From Sphingomonas sp. Leaf357 (GTDB lineage Bacteria; Pseudomonadota; Alphaproteobacteria; Sphingomonadales; Sphingomonadaceae), in the NCBI RefSeq assembly GCF_001423845.1, contig NZ_LMPM01000001.1, positions 738,001 to 802,000 of the forward strand: a stretch of DNA of 64,000 bases. Direction: 5' to 3'. Below are positions 1-10,938 of the stretch, in pieces; position 1 is the first letter of the stretch; each line of letters begins with the position of its first letter. A program made the translations under genes and the position numbers. The notes under the pieces are model-generated. The model was given only the letters and a program-made list of their open reading frames with translations. It had not been told where the DNA came from and searched no databases.

Positions 1-1075
1 GTTCTTCAACAAGGGGCTCGAGGGCCGATTGGAACTCGTCCAGAAGAATCGCGGCGGCTGGCAGGGCGCGTCGGGCGTGCAGTTCTTCAACCGCATCTTC
101 GACGTGAAGGGTGACGAGGCATTTCTGCCGAAAAACGAGACCAGCCAGACCGGGCTGTTCACGCTGCAACAATATAGCAGCGGCGCGTTCAAGGCCGAGG
201 GCGGCTTGCGCTACGAATTCACCGACGCCGCCGCGCGCACGCCGGCCGACGATCTGCGCTTCTTCCGGGGCGAGCGCCATTTCCAGGCCCTGTCCGGTTC
301 GCTCGGCGGGTCGTACGGCGTGACCGACTCGCTGCGCTTCGGCGTCAACGTGTCGCACACCGAGCGTGCGCCATCGGCCGAGGAACTGTTCGCCAATGGC
401 GGCCATGCCGGCACGCAGGCCTACGAACTCGGCAATCCCGACTTCAAGCTGGAGAAGAGCTGGGGCGTGGAGGGCACGATGCACGCGCATGGCGACGGCT
501 TCAGCTTCGACGCGTCGGTCTATTACACGCGCTTCTCCAATTACATTTCCGAGAACCAAGTCGCGCAGGGCATTTGCGAGACCGCCGCCGCGCCCTCCGG
601 CCGCGACGTCGACCTGCCGTGCTTCCAGTATCAGCAGGCCGATGCGCGCTATTACGGCGCCGAGGCCGACGCCTCGATCCGGCTCGCGCGGATCGGCGGC
701 TACACGATCAACGCCGATCTGCTGGGCGATTACGTGCGTGCCAACGTGATGGATCAGGGGCCGATCCCGCGCATCCCGCCGGCACGCGTGCTGGGAGGGC
801 TGGAAGCGCAGGGCGACACCGTCCAGGCGCGGATCGAGGCGGAACACGTGTTCGACCAGAACCACATCGCCACGTTCGAAACGCCGACCGACGGCTACAC
901 GATGGTCAACGCCTCGATCGGCTTTTCGCCGTTCGGCAAGGCGAGCAAGACCAGCCTGTTGATCAGCGCGAACAACATCTTCGATGTCGAGGCGCGGCGT
1001 TCGGCGAGCTTCCTGAAGGATTTCGCACCGCTGGCGGGCCGGGACATCCGCGCGACGTTGCGGTTCGGGTTATGA
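1..1075 (+). CDS. TonB-dependent receptor, C-terminal part (5' end outside window)
   Basis: The reading frame is open from the window edge (frame starting at base 2) to TGA at 1073-1075, so the true start lies upstream. The roughly 357 visible residues are outer-membrane beta-barrel. They have alternating aromatic strands, the segment ERAPSAEELFANGGHAGTQA typical of the TonB receptor barrel, and a C-terminal strand ending in RATLRFGL. The SFLKDFAPLAGRDIR motif near the end recalls zinc-linked (ZnuD-like) receptors. That substrate guess comes from memory of the family and is not proven. The plug domain and TonB box are not visible. The gene converges on kdpD with only about 20 bp between them. 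Confidence 0.88.
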   Translation, partial: FFNKGLEGRLELVQKNRGGWQGASGVQFFNRIFDVKGDEAFLPKNETSQTGLFTLQQYSSGAFKAEGGLRYEFTDAAARTPADDLRFFRGERHFQALSGSLGGSYGVTDSLRFGVNVSHTERAPSAEELFANGGHAGTQAYELGNPDFKLEKSWGVEGTMHAHGDGFSFDASVYYTRFSNYISENQVAQGICETAAAPSGRDVDLPCFQYQQADARYYGAEADASIRLARIGGYTINADLLGDYVRANVMDQGPIPRIPPARVLGGLEAQGDTVQARIEAEHVFDQNHIATFETPTDGYTMVNASIGFSPFGKASKTSLLISANNIFDVEARRSASFLKDFAPLAGRDIRATLRFGL

Positions 1076-1096
1076 CGCCCGGCCCGTAGCGCGGGC

Positions 1097-3718
1097 TCAG
1101 ACGACGTTCTGCCCGATCGTTTTCGCGAAGGTCAGGGTGAAGCTCGCGCCGCCGGTCGCGCCGTTGGCGGCGGCGACGTCGACCTGCATCGCATCCGCGA
1201 AGCCCTTGACGATGGCGAGGCCCATGCCGCTGCCGCCGTTACGGTCGCTGCCTTCGCCGCGCGCGAAGAGTTCGAACAGGTCCTTTCCGGTATCCGGCAG
1301 GCCCGGGCCGTCGTCGCGGATGTCGAGCGTGACGGCGCTGCCGATCCGGGTGCCGACGATTGCGATCCGGCCGGCGGCGGCATGTTGCGCGGCGTTGTTC
1401 AGCAGGTTGACGAGGATGTGGTGCAGCAACGTGGGGTCGGCCCGGACGAGCGGGAGGTCCGGCGGCACCTGAAGATCGATGCGCCGGTCGTGCAGCAGAT
1501 CGCGCGAGGCGTCGACCGCGCCGTTCACCGCATCGGTCAGGTCGATCGGTTCGAGCGAAAGCTGCACCGCGCCGCTGTCGAGCCGGACCATCGCGACGAG
1601 ATTGTCGAGGAAGCGCCGCAGCCGCTGCATCTCGCTGCGCGCGACGGGGATGGCGGGCGCGTCGGGATGTTCGGCGGCGAGCGTATCGATCGCGCCGGAG
1701 GCGGCGGCGAGCGGGGTGCGCAGATCGTGGCCGATCGAGGACAGCAACGCGGCGCGCAACCGGTCGCGCTCCTTCAGCAGCGACAGTTCGCGCATCTCGC
1801 CGTCCAGCCGCAACCGTTCCTGCGCGAGCGACGCCTGGCCGACCAGGGTGGAGAGCAACACCGCGCGGTCCGCCGGCACCGGCTCTGCCCCGTCGTCGCG
1901 CGAGACGCCGAGCAAAGCGAGCACGCCGAGCGAGGTCTTGAGCGGATGGAATTGCCAGTCCGCGCCGTTCAGGGTGGTGGTGCCGTAGCCGGTGGTCTCG
2001 CCCCGCCGGAACGCCCATTCGGCGGCGGCGAGATCGATCGGGGTGAGAGCGGCGTCCGCCGGCGTGGCGGCGACGATCGTCGCGCGGCCATCGCGGTCGC
2101 CGAGCAGGACCGCGTTGACGTCGAGCAAAGCGGCGACCTCGGCACAAATCGTCTCCGCCGTGCTCTGCGCATCCGACACGCGGGTCAGCGATTGGGCGAA
2201 CGCGGCGAGCGCGGCATTCTCGCGCGCGCCGCGCACCCCGATCGCGGCGCGCGAACGCATGTTGCCGGTCAGGCGGCTGATCAGCACCGCGACGCCGAGC
2301 AGGATGACGAAGGTCAGCACGCTCTGCGGATCGGCGATGGTCAGCGTGTGGATCGGGGGCAGGAAGAAGAAGTTGAAGGCCAGCGCGGCGAGCACGCCGG
2401 CCAGCACGCCCGGGCGCAGGCCGAAGCGGCTCGCCGCGCCGACGACCGGCAGCAGATAGATCAGGTCGAGCGCACCGGTGCCGATCAGCGGCTCGACGAA
2501 ATACGCCAGAATCGTGGTCGCGGCGACCAGCAAGCTCGCCCACAGATAGGGCAGCAGCGGATCGTCGAACCGCCGCCGCGTGCGTGGCGCCTCTCCGGTC
2601 GCCGGGATGACGTGGACGGCGAGGCCGGTGGAATCGCGCAGGATCGTATCGACGACCGAGCCGTGGCGCATCTCGAACCACCAGCTGCGGCGCGACTTGC
2701 CGATCACCAATTGCGTCGCGCGCATCGTCGCGATCTGCGCCTGTAGCCCGGCGATGACGTTTTCCGCCGGCACGGTGACGATCGTCGCGCCGAGGCTGGC
2801 GGCGAGGCGCAAGGTGGCGGCGACGCGGGCCTTTTGGTCGGCGTTATAGGCTTCGGCGCGGGCGGTTTCGATGAACACCGCCGTCCACGGCGCCTTGAGG
2901 GCATCGGCGAGGCGCTTGGCGGTGCGGACCAGGGCATCGACACCGGGCAGATCGCCGACCGCGACCAGCACGCGCTCGCCGGCGGCGAAGGTGCCGGTGG
3001 CGGCGCTGGCGTCGAGATGTTCGAGCATCTGGCGATCGACATTCTCCGCCGCGCGGCGCAGCGCCATTTCGCGCAAGGCCGAGAGGTTCGCCTTGGAGAA
3101 AAAGTGCCCGAGCGCGCGGGTCGCCTCGGCGGGGATGTAGACCTTGCCCTGTTGCAGCCGCTCGATCAGCTCGTCGGGCGGGATATCCACCACCTCGATC
3201 TCGGCATCTTCCAGCACGTGATCGGGCACGGTTTCGCGCACGCGGACGCGGGTGAAGCTGGCGACGAGATCGTTGAGGCTCTCGACATGCTGGATGTTGA
3301 GCGTGGTGTAGACGTCTATGCCCGCGTCGCGCAGTTCGGCGATGTCCTGCCAGCGTTTGGGATGACGGCTGCCCGGCGCGTTGGAATGGGCGAGTTCGTC
3401 GACCAGAGCGAGCTGCGGCGCGCGGGCGAGCACGGCATCGAGGTCCATCTCGGTCAGCGGCTGTCCGCGATGATCGATCCGGCGGCGGGGGATGATCTCG
3501 AGCGGGGCGACCAGCGCCTCGGTTTCGGCACGGCCATGCGTCTCGACGATCGCGAGGACGACGTCCGTCCCGGCGGCGGCGCGGGCGGCGCCTTCACCGA
3601 GCATCTCGAAGGTCTTGCCGACGCCGGGCGCGGCACCGAGGAAGATCTTCAGCTTGCCGCGCTGCTCGCGTTGCGCGGCTTTCAGTAGCGCGTCGGGGGA
3701 GGGGCGGGCGTCGGTCAT
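1097..3718 (-). CDS. kdpD: KdpD, osmosensitive K+ channel sensor histidine kinase
   Basis: This 873-residue inner-membrane sensor kinase of the KdpDE system responds to potassium limitation. In order it has: the N-terminal KdpD domain with Walker A GAAPGVGKT (about 30-38) and the family segment VDELAHSNAPGSRHPKRW; a universal-stress-like domain (about 245-370); four membrane helices (about 395-490); a GAF-like region; the phosphoacceptor box SIGHDLRTPLAA; and an ATPase domain with N box NLLNNAAQHA and G boxes DDGPGLP and GGSGMGLAI. All catalytic boxes are intact. It is divergent from the kdpFABC genes and separated from its partner kdpE, which lies downstream of kdpC. A palindromic repeat pair sits directly upstream of its ATG. 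Confidence 0.96.
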   Translation of the reverse strand: MTDARPSPDALLKAAQREQRGKLKIFLGAAPGVGKTFEMLGEGAARAAAGTDVVLAIVETHGRAETEALVAPLEIIPRRRIDHRGQPLTEMDLDAVLARAPQLALVDELAHSNAPGSRHPKRWQDIAELRDAGIDVYTTLNIQHVESLNDLVASFTRVRVRETVPDHVLEDAEIEVVDIPPDELIERLQQGKVYIPAEATRALGHFFSKANLSALREMALRRAAENVDRQMLEHLDASAATGTFAAGERVLVAVGDLPGVDALVRTAKRLADALKAPWTAVFIETARAEAYNADQKARVAATLRLAASLGATIVTVPAENVIAGLQAQIATMRATQLVIGKSRRSWWFEMRHGSVVDTILRDSTGLAVHVIPATGEAPRTRRRFDDPLLPYLWASLLVAATTILAYFVEPLIGTGALDLIYLLPVVGAASRFGLRPGVLAGVLAALAFNFFFLPPIHTLTIADPQSVLTFVILLGVAVLISRLTGNMRSRAAIGVRGARENAALAAFAQSLTRVSDAQSTAETICAEVAALLDVNAVLLGDRDGRATIVAATPADAALTPIDLAAAEWAFRRGETTGYGTTTLNGADWQFHPLKTSLGVLALLGVSRDDGAEPVPADRAVLLSTLVGQASLAQERLRLDGEMRELSLLKERDRLRAALLSSIGHDLRTPLAAASGAIDTLAAEHPDAPAIPVARSEMQRLRRFLDNLVAMVRLDSGAVQLSLEPIDLTDAVNGAVDASRDLLHDRRIDLQVPPDLPLVRADPTLLHHILVNLLNNAAQHAAAGRIAIVGTRIGSAVTLDIRDDGPGLPDTGKDLFELFARGEGSDRNGGSGMGLAIVKGFADAMQVDVAAANGATGGASFTLTFAKTIGQNVV

Positions 3719-3730
3719 GGCTCATGCGCC

Positions 3731-3834
3731 TCGTCGTCACCCCGGACGTGGTCCGGGGTCCACCGTGCCGCATACTCACCGGCCGGAGAGCGTGCGGCAC
3801 GGTGGACCCCGGAACACGTCCGGGGTGACGGAAG
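3731..3834. repeat. REP-like inverted repeat pair (family A) between kdpD and kdpF
   Basis: Two copies of a palindromic unit lie in opposite orientation. The left one contains CACCCCGGACGTGGTCCGGG and the right one CCCCGGAACACGTCCGGGG. Each is itself a hairpin (CCCCGGAC...GTCCGGGG type), and the pair can also fold on each other. The same family recurs at 5947-6042 and 52026-52134. It lies about 15-115 bp upstream of the kdpD start, so it may sit in the kdpD leader. Confidence 0.9.
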
Positions 3835-4018
3835 GGGGGCGGGGCTGGCGCAAATCACATTTACCGTATGGCGCGGGCAGCAGGCCAACGCCACGCCGCA
3901 CCCCCGATCTTTATGCGATCTTTACGCGAACCGAGCGCATTCGCCCGCGCATCTTAATGCCGCTCCACCCTAGATGCACTGCCGACCCCGGCGCGCCTGC
4001 CGGGCGTGGAGGCATTCC
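3835..4018. promoter_or_regulatory. kdpD / kdpF intergenic control region
   Basis: Together with the repeat pair this is the 300 bp between the divergent kdpD and kdpF-A-B-C-E genes. It contains the TTTATG-N5-TTTACG direct repeat described separately, followed by an AT-richer stretch (about 3950-3975) that could hold the promoter of the kdpFABC transcript. No ORF is convincing here. I did not identify a clear -35/-10 pair. Confidence 0.5.
3910..3926 (+). promoter_or_regulatory. Candidate KdpE-binding direct repeat
   Basis: TTTATG (3910-3915) and TTTACG (3921-3926) form a direct repeat with an 11-bp period, in the same orientation as kdpFABC and about 95 bp before the first small ORF. As I recall it, the E. 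coli KdpE box is TTTATA-N5-TTTACA, so four or five bases of each half and the spacing agree. This is a match by eye and is not tested. Confidence 0.5.
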
Positions 4019-4114
4019 ATGACCGATATCCTGTGGCTCGGCGCGCTCGCCGGGCTGTTCGCGTCGACCCTCGCCTATGCCCGTCTGTGCGACGAAACCG
4101 GCAAGGGATCCTGA
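4019..4114 (+). CDS. Small membrane protein ahead of kdpF (31 aa)
   Basis: ATG at 4019 opens a 31-codon frame: MTDILWLGALAGLFASTLAY, then ARLCDETGKGS and TGA. It is one hydrophobic helix with a short charged tail, so it is probably a single-span membrane peptide. A purine-rich CGTGGAGG sequence sits 5-12 bp upstream as a ribosome-binding site. It ends five bases before the kdpF start and is the first gene of the plus-strand kdp operon. I recognise no named family. It may be a second KdpF-like lipid-mimetic or assembly peptide, which is inference from position, size and hydrophobicity. Confidence 0.6.
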   Translation: MTDILWLGALAGLFASTLAYARLCDETGKGS

Positions 4115-4119
4115 GCGCC

Positions 4120-4209
4120 ATGAGCCTCAACCTCATGCTGGCCGCGATCACCGCCGCCGCCTTGCTCCTCTATCTCGTGGCCGTGCTTCTGCGGCCCGAG
4201 CGATTCTGA
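4120..4209 (+). CDS. kdpF: KdpF, small subunit of the K+-transporting ATPase
   Basis: This 29-residue peptide, [20 protein letters not shown] then AVLLRPERF, is a single membrane helix ending in the RPERF tail that is characteristic of KdpF. KdpF stabilises the KdpABC complex in the inner membrane. The ATG at 4120 follows the 31-aa ORF by five bases, and kdpA starts 13 bp after the stop, so translation is probably coupled through the operon. Short KdpF genes are often missed in annotation. Confidence 0.85.
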   Translation: MSLNLMLAAITAAALLLYLVAVLLRPERF

Positions 4210-4222
4210 ATCGAGCCGCGCC

Positions 4223-5926
4223 ATGACGCTTCAGGGCTGGGGGCTGATCGCCCTCTTCATCATCATCCTGTGGGTGCTGACCAAGCCGATCGGGCTGTGG
4301 CTGTTCGCGCTCTACGAAGGCCGCGCCACGCCGCTGCACCGCGTGCTGGGGCCGGTCGAGACCGGGTTCTACAAGTTCGCCGGGATCGATCCGAACGCCG
4401 AGCAGGGCTGGCGGCGCTACGCGGTGCACATGCTGGTGTTCAACCTCGTGCTGCTGCTGCTGACCTATGCGGTGCTGCGCCTGCAGGGCGTGTTGCCGAT
4501 GAACCCGCGCGGATATGCCGGGATCGCACCCGATGGGGCGTGGAATACCGCGATCAGCTTCACCACCAACACCAACTGGCAATGGTATTCGGGCGAGGTC
4601 GCGCTGTCGAACTTCAGCCAGATGTTCGGCCTGACGATCCACAATTTCCTGAGCGCCGCGACCGGCATCGCTTTGGCGTTCGCGCTGTTCCGCGGCTTCG
4701 CGCGGCGCGAGAGCAAGACGGTGGGCAATTTCTGGGCCGATACGACGCGCGTGACGCTGTATCTGCTGCTGCCGATCTCGATGCTGTACGCGGTCTACCT
4801 GATCGCCAGCGGGGTGCCGCAGACGCTGGCGCAGTCGGTCGACGTGACCACGCTGGAGGGGATCAAGCAGACGATCGCGCTGGGGCCGGTGGCGAGCCAG
4901 GAAGCGATCAAGATGCTCGGCACCAATGGCGGCGGCTTCTTCAACGCCAACAGCGCGCATCCGTTCGAGAACCCGACCGCCCTTACAAATCTGGTGCAGA
5001 TGCTGTCGATCTTCGCGATCGGCTTCGGCCTGACATGGTGCTTCGGCAAGGCGGTCGGCAACACCAGGCAGGGCTGGGCGATCCTGGCGGCGATGACCCT
5101 GCTGTTCGTGGCCGGCGCGGGCGTGACCTATTGGCAGGAAGCCGCCGGGAACCCCGTATTGCATCATATCGGCGTCGCGGGCGGCAATATGGAGGGCAAG
5201 GAGGTGCGCTTCGGCATCGCCGCATCCGCGCTCTTCTCGGTCGTCACCACCGCCGCCTCGTGCGGGGCGGTCAACGCGATGCATGACAGCTTCACCGCGC
5301 TGGGCGGGATGATCCCGCTGATCAACATGCAATTGGGCGAGGTCGTCGTCGGCGGCGTGGGTGCCGGGATCTACGGCTTCCTGCTGTTCGCCCTGCTCGC
5401 GGTGTTCGTCGCCGGGCTGATGGTCGGGCGGACGCCGGAATATGTCGGCAAGAAGATCGAGGGGCGCGAGGTGAAGTTCGCCGTGCTGGCGATCGCGGTG
5501 CTGCCGCTGATGATCCTGGGCGGGACGGCGCTGGCGGCGGTGCTGCCGGGCGGGCTTGCCGGGCCGCTGAACAAGGGGCCGCACGGCTTTTCCGAAATCC
5601 TTTATGCGCTGACCAGCGCGGTCGGGAACAACGGATCGGCCTTTGCCGGGCTCACCGCCGGAACGCCGTTCTACAACGGGCTGCTGGGCGTGGCGATGTG
5701 GGTCGGGCGGTTCTTCGTGATCGTGCCGATGCTGGCGATCGCCGGGTCGCTCGCGGCGAAGAAATACACGCCGCCGTCCTCGGGGTCGTTCCCGACGACC
5801 GGACCCCTGTGGGTCGGCCTGCTGGTCGGGATCATCCTGATCCTCGGCGGCCTGACGTTCCTGCCGTCGCTCGCTCTGGGGCCGATCGCGGATCATCTGG
5901 CGATGATCGGGGGGACGTTGTCGTGA
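4223..5926 (+). CDS. kdpA: KdpA, potassium-binding channel-like subunit
   Basis: This 567-residue polytopic inner-membrane protein is the K+-selective subunit of KdpFABC. It has about ten hydrophobic helices. The four selectivity-filter-like loops of the family are readable in order: [45 protein letters not shown] and [14 protein letters not shown]. Length is normal for KdpA (about 560). The downstream gap to kdpB is unusually long for this operon because a palindromic repeat pair lies in it. Confidence 0.97.
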   Translation: MTLQGWGLIALFIIILWVLTKPIGLWLFALYEGRATPLHRVLGPVETGFYKFAGIDPNAEQGWRRYAVHMLVFNLVLLLLTYAVLRLQGVLPMNPRGYAGIAPDGAWNTAISFTTNTNWQWYSGEVALSNFSQMFGLTIHNFLSAATGIALAFALFRGFARRESKTVGNFWADTTRVTLYLLLPISMLYAVYLIASGVPQTLAQSVDVTTLEGIKQTIALGPVASQEAIKMLGTNGGGFFNANSAHPFENPTALTNLVQMLSIFAIGFGLTWCFGKAVGNTRQGWAILAAMTLLFVAGAGVTYWQEAAGNPVLHHIGVAGGNMEGKEVRFGIAASALFSVVTTAASCGAVNAMHDSFTALGGMIPLINMQLGEVVVGGVGAGIYGFLLFALLAVFVAGLMVGRTPEYVGKKIEGREVKFAVLAIAVLPLMILGGTALAAVLPGGLAGPLNKGPHGFSEILYALTSAVGNNGSAFAGLTAGTPFYNGLLGVAMWVGRFFVIVPMLAIAGSLAAKKYTPPSSGSFPTTGPLWVGLLVGIILILGGLTFLPSLALGPIADHLAMIGGTLS

Positions 5927-5946
5927 TCGATACTTGCCCCATTCCT

Positions 5947-6042
5947 CGTCGTGACCCCGGACTTGTTCCGGGGTCCACTCCGCCCCCCTTGCCGCTGCCG
6001 GTTTGGCACGGTGGACCCCGGAACAAGTCCGGGGTGACGGAA
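5947..6042. repeat. REP-like inverted repeat pair (family A) between kdpA and kdpB
   Basis: The left copy (ACCCCGGACTTGTTCCGGGG) and right copy (CCCCGGAACAAGTCCGGGGT) are near-perfect reverse complements about 40 bp apart. The unit is the same as at 3731-3834. The pair ends about 20 bp before the kdpB ATG and could form a strong RNA hairpin inside the operon transcript. The kdpB reading frame is open upstream through the right copy. Confidence 0.9.
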
Positions 6043-6062
6043 ACTCTTTTCGGACACGCCCG

Positions 6063-8093
<2,031 letters not shown>

Positions 8094-8104
8094 GACCACA
8101 CCCA

Positions 8105-8217
8105 AGCGCTTCCCCGGCGCAGGCCGGGGTCCAGTCGCGATGGCCGAGGTGACTTCGTGCAACGCGCGCCAATGATCGTCTCCCGACTGGACCCCGGCCT
8201 GCGCCGGGGACGCAGAA
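8105..8217. repeat. REP-like inverted repeat pair (family A variant) between kdpB and kdpC
   Basis: The left arm CCCCGGCGCAGGCCGGGGTC and right arm GACCCCGGCCTGCGCCGGGG are exact reverse complements, separated by about 60 bp. The core differs from the other family A copies (GGCGCAGGCC instead of GGACNNGTTCC) but keeps the CCGGGGTCCA flank. This is the third such pair in the kdp region. Confidence 0.88.
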
Positions 8218-8239
8218 AGGAAACAAAGGAACAGAAGAC

Positions 8240-8827
8240 ATGCTGACCGATTTCAAGACCGCCCTCCGCCCCGCGCTCGCGCTGACGCTCGCCTTCGCGC
8301 TGCTGCTCGGCCTCGCTTATCCGCTCGCGCTGACCGGCATCGGGCAGGCGGTGTTCCCGGCGCAGGCCAATGGCAGCCTGATCGTGCGGGGCGGCAGGGC
8401 GATCGGGTCCAGCCTGATCGGTCAGGGTTTCACGGGCGCGCGCTATTTCCATGGCCGCCCGTCGGCCGCCGGCAGCGCGGGCTATGATGCCAGTGCCTCG
8501 TCCGGTTCGAATCTCGCCCCGACCTCGAAGGTGCTCGCCGACCGAGTCACCGCCGATGTCGCCGCGGCGAACAAGGCTTCACCGGGTATTTCGGTCCCCG
8601 CCGATCTGGTGACGACCTCCGCCTCGGGGCTCGACCCCCATATCAGCCCCGAGGCGGCTTTTTATCAAATCGCGCGCGTCGCCCGCGCCCGAGGCATCGC
8701 GCCGGCGGCCTTGACGGCTCTGGTCGAGCGGCAGACGGAGCGTCCGTTGCTCGGCCTGCTCGGCGAACCGCGCGTCAACGTGCTGGACCTGAACCTGGCG
8801 CTCGACCGGGTGGCGGCGAAGCCGTAA
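8240..8827 (+). CDS. kdpC: KdpC subunit of the K+-transporting ATPase
   Basis: This 195-residue subunit has one N-terminal membrane helix (about 12-35) and a soluble periplasmic domain. Diagnostic segments are [32 protein letters not shown], the Ser/Ala-rich [16 protein letters not shown], and [20 protein letters not shown]. KdpC is thought to raise the affinity or stability of the KdpAB core. An AAAGGAAACAAAGGAA leader, just after the repeat pair, provides the ribosome-binding site. kdpE follows after 11 bp. Confidence 0.96.
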   Translation: MLTDFKTALRPALALTLAFALLLGLAYPLALTGIGQAVFPAQANGSLIVRGGRAIGSSLIGQGFTGARYFHGRPSAAGSAGYDASASSGSNLAPTSKVLADRVTADVAAANKASPGISVPADLVTTSASGLDPHISPEAAFYQIARVARARGIAPAALTALVERQTERPLLGLLGEPRVNVLDLNLALDRVAAKP

Positions 8828-8838
8828 GCGTTGCGGCG

Positions 8839-9528
8839 ATGCCGCCCGCCCCCAAGATCCTGATCGTCGAGGACGACACGCACATCCGCCGCCTGCTGCG
8901 CGTGGCGGCGGAGCGTGCGGGATACCGCGTCGGGGAGGCGGCGAGCGCGCGCGAGGGGCTGTCGCTGCTCGATATCGACAAGCCCGACCTGGTGCTGCTC
9001 GATCTCGGCCTGCCCGACCGCGACGGGATCGAACTGATCCAGCTGTTCAAGGCCAAGGGCGCGACGGTGATCGTCGTCTCCGCGCGCGCCGACACGGACG
9101 AGAAGGTCGCGGCGCTCGATCTCGGCGCGGACGATTATCTGACCAAGCCGTTCGATACCGAGGAACTGCTCGCCCGCATCCGCACCGCGTTGCGCCACCG
9201 CATCACCGATCAGGGCGTGCAGGCGGTGATCGTCGCGGGCGATATCGCGATCGACCTCGACCAGCGCCGGGTCTCGCGCGCCGGGGCGGAGGTGCATCTG
9301 TCGCCGAAGGAATATGGCGTGATCGCCGAACTGGCGCGGCATCCCGGGCGGATCGTCGGGCATGCGCAATTGTTGCGAGACGTTTGGGGGCCGGCGCAGG
9401 CGGACCGGCTGGAATATCTGCGCATCGTGATCCGCAACCTGCGCCAAAAACTGGAGGCGGACCCGTCGCGGCCGCAGCGCATCCAGAACGAACTCGGCGT
9501 GGGATACCGGCTGGCGGTCGACCGGTAG
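8839..9528 (+). CDS. kdpE: KdpE, OmpR-family response regulator
   Basis: This 229-residue DNA-binding response regulator is the partner of KdpD. The receiver domain occupies about 1-120, with the acidic pair VEDD near residue 12, phospho-acceptor Asp in LVLLDLGLPDRDG, and the Lys of DYLTKPFDTEELLARIR. A winged helix of the OmpR type follows (HLSPKEYGVIAELARHPG ... VIRNLRQKLEADP). It is the last gene of the kdpF-A-B-C-E unit and ends 6 bp from the convergent efflux gene. Finding kdpE here and kdpD at the other end, reversed, is an unusual split of the usual kdpDE pair. Confidence 0.95.
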   Translation: MPPAPKILIVEDDTHIRRLLRVAAERAGYRVGEAASAREGLSLLDIDKPDLVLLDLGLPDRDGIELIQLFKAKGATVIVVSARADTDEKVAALDLGADDYLTKPFDTEELLARIRTALRHRITDQGVQAVIVAGDIAIDLDQRRVSRAGAEVHLSPKEYGVIAELARHPGRIVGHAQLLRDVWGPAQADRLEYLRIVIRNLRQKLEADPSRPQRIQNELGVGYRLAVDR

Positions 9529-9534
9529 GCCGGT

Positions 9535-10938
9535 TCAGCCCTGCCAGCCGCCGCCCAACGCCTTGAACACATCGACCTGCCGATCGACCAGCAACGCATC
9601 CGAGGCGGTGAGATTGGCCTCGGCGGTGGCGAGCGCGGCCTGCGCGGTGAGCAGCGAGAGGAAATCGGTGCGGCCGAACCGGTAGAGCTTGCCGGCCTGA
9701 TCGGCGGCGGTCGCGGCGCTGCTGCGAGCCCGGGCGAGCGCGGCATTGCGGTCGCGTTCGCGGGCATACGCCGACAGCGCGGTTTCGGTCTGGCGCAGCG
9801 CCTCCAGCACGCCGCCATCGAACGACGCCAGCGCGGCATCGGCGCTGGCCCCGGCCTGAGCGATGCGGGCGCGGACGACCGGACGGTTGGGGAAGCTCCA
9901 GCTGATCAGCGGCCCGAGGCCGATATGGAACGCGTCGCCCGACCCGAAGGCCGAGACCGGTCCGGTAAAGCCGACCGATCCGCCGAGGCTGATCTGCGGA
10001 TAGAGATCGGCGGTGGCGACTCCGATCCGCGCGGTCGCGGCGGCGAGCGATCGTTCGGCAGCGCGCACGTCGGGGCGGCGGCGGATCAGCGCCGCACCGT
10101 CACCGATCGGCATCGGGCGCGCCATGACCGGTGGCGTGGCGCAGACCTCGACGTCCTTCGGATAGCTGGCCGGCGGGCGGCCCATCAACGTCGCGAGGCG
10201 ATAGAGCGCGGCGGTGCGGGTGGCGAGGATCGCCGGGATCAGCGCCGCGCTCTGGTCGACCGCGGCGTTGGCGCGGGTCACGTCGAACGCGGTGCCGCGC
10301 CCGCCGCGCTGCAGACGCTGGGTGACGCCCAGGGTGCGCCGCTGCGTGGCCAGCACGCGGTTGTTGGCGGCGAGCGTCACGTTGGCCGAGCAGGCTGCGG
10401 CATAGCTGCGCGCGACTTCGGCCGCGACGGTGACGCGGACGTTGTCGCGCGCGGCGGCGACCGCCTCGGCGTCGCCGCGGGCCGCCTCGATCCCGCGCCG
10501 GATCTTGCCCGACAGATCGAGCGGATAAGCGAGGCCGAGGCCGAGATCGTAGCCGACCGTGCCGGGCAGGCTGGTGCCGGTGCCATATGGCCGGGCCAGC
10601 GTCGCGCCGCCGCTGAGCGTGGTGCCGAGCGCGCGACCCGCCGCGACCTCCCGCACCACCGCGTCGGCGCGGGCGAGATTGGCATCGGCGGCGCGCAGAT
10701 CGGTATTGGCGGCCAGCGCCTCGGCAACGAAGCCGTCGAGCCGGGCGTCGCCGTACAGCCGCCACCAATGGTCGGGAAGGGGCACGTCGGCAAAGGCCTT
10801 GTCGTGGCCGCTGTCGAACGCTCCCTGCGCGGCGGGCAGATTGGCCGCGGCGCGATCGGGCAGGGAATAGTTCGGCCCGACCGTCGTGCAGGCCGAGGCG
10901 GACGCGGCGAGCAGGATCGCCAATACGCACCGCGTCAT
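9535..10938 (-). CDS. NodT-type outer-membrane efflux lipoprotein
   Basis: This 467-residue TolC-like channel is of the NodT / RND outer-membrane lipoprotein family. The start MTRCVLAILLAASASACTTV gives a short signal peptide with the lipobox SASAC, so the mature protein should be lipid-anchored at Cys. Two outer-membrane efflux repeats follow, with the segment ALIRRRPDVRAAERSLAAAT characteristic of the family. It ends the MarR-FUSC-DUF1656-HlyD operon and overlaps the upstream gene by four bases (ATGA). The likely role is export of aromatic acids or similar toxic compounds across the outer membrane, which is inference from the neighbours. Confidence 0.92.
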   Translation of the reverse strand: MTRCVLAILLAASASACTTVGPNYSLPDRAAANLPAAQGAFDSGHDKAFADVPLPDHWWRLYGDARLDGFVAEALAANTDLRAADANLARADAVVREVAAGRALGTTLSGGATLARPYGTGTSLPGTVGYDLGLGLAYPLDLSGKIRRGIEAARGDAEAVAAARDNVRVTVAAEVARSYAAACSANVTLAANNRVLATQRRTLGVTQRLQRGGRGTAFDVTRANAAVDQSAALIPAILATRTAALYRLATLMGRPPASYPKDVEVCATPPVMARPMPIGDGAALIRRRPDVRAAERSLAAATARIGVATADLYPQISLGGSVGFTGPVSAFGSGDAFHIGLGPLISWSFPNRPVVRARIAQAGASADAALASFDGGVLEALRQTETALSAYARERDRNAALARARSSAATAADQAGKLYRFGRTDFLSLLTAQAALATAEANLTASDALLVDRQVDVFKALGGGWQG

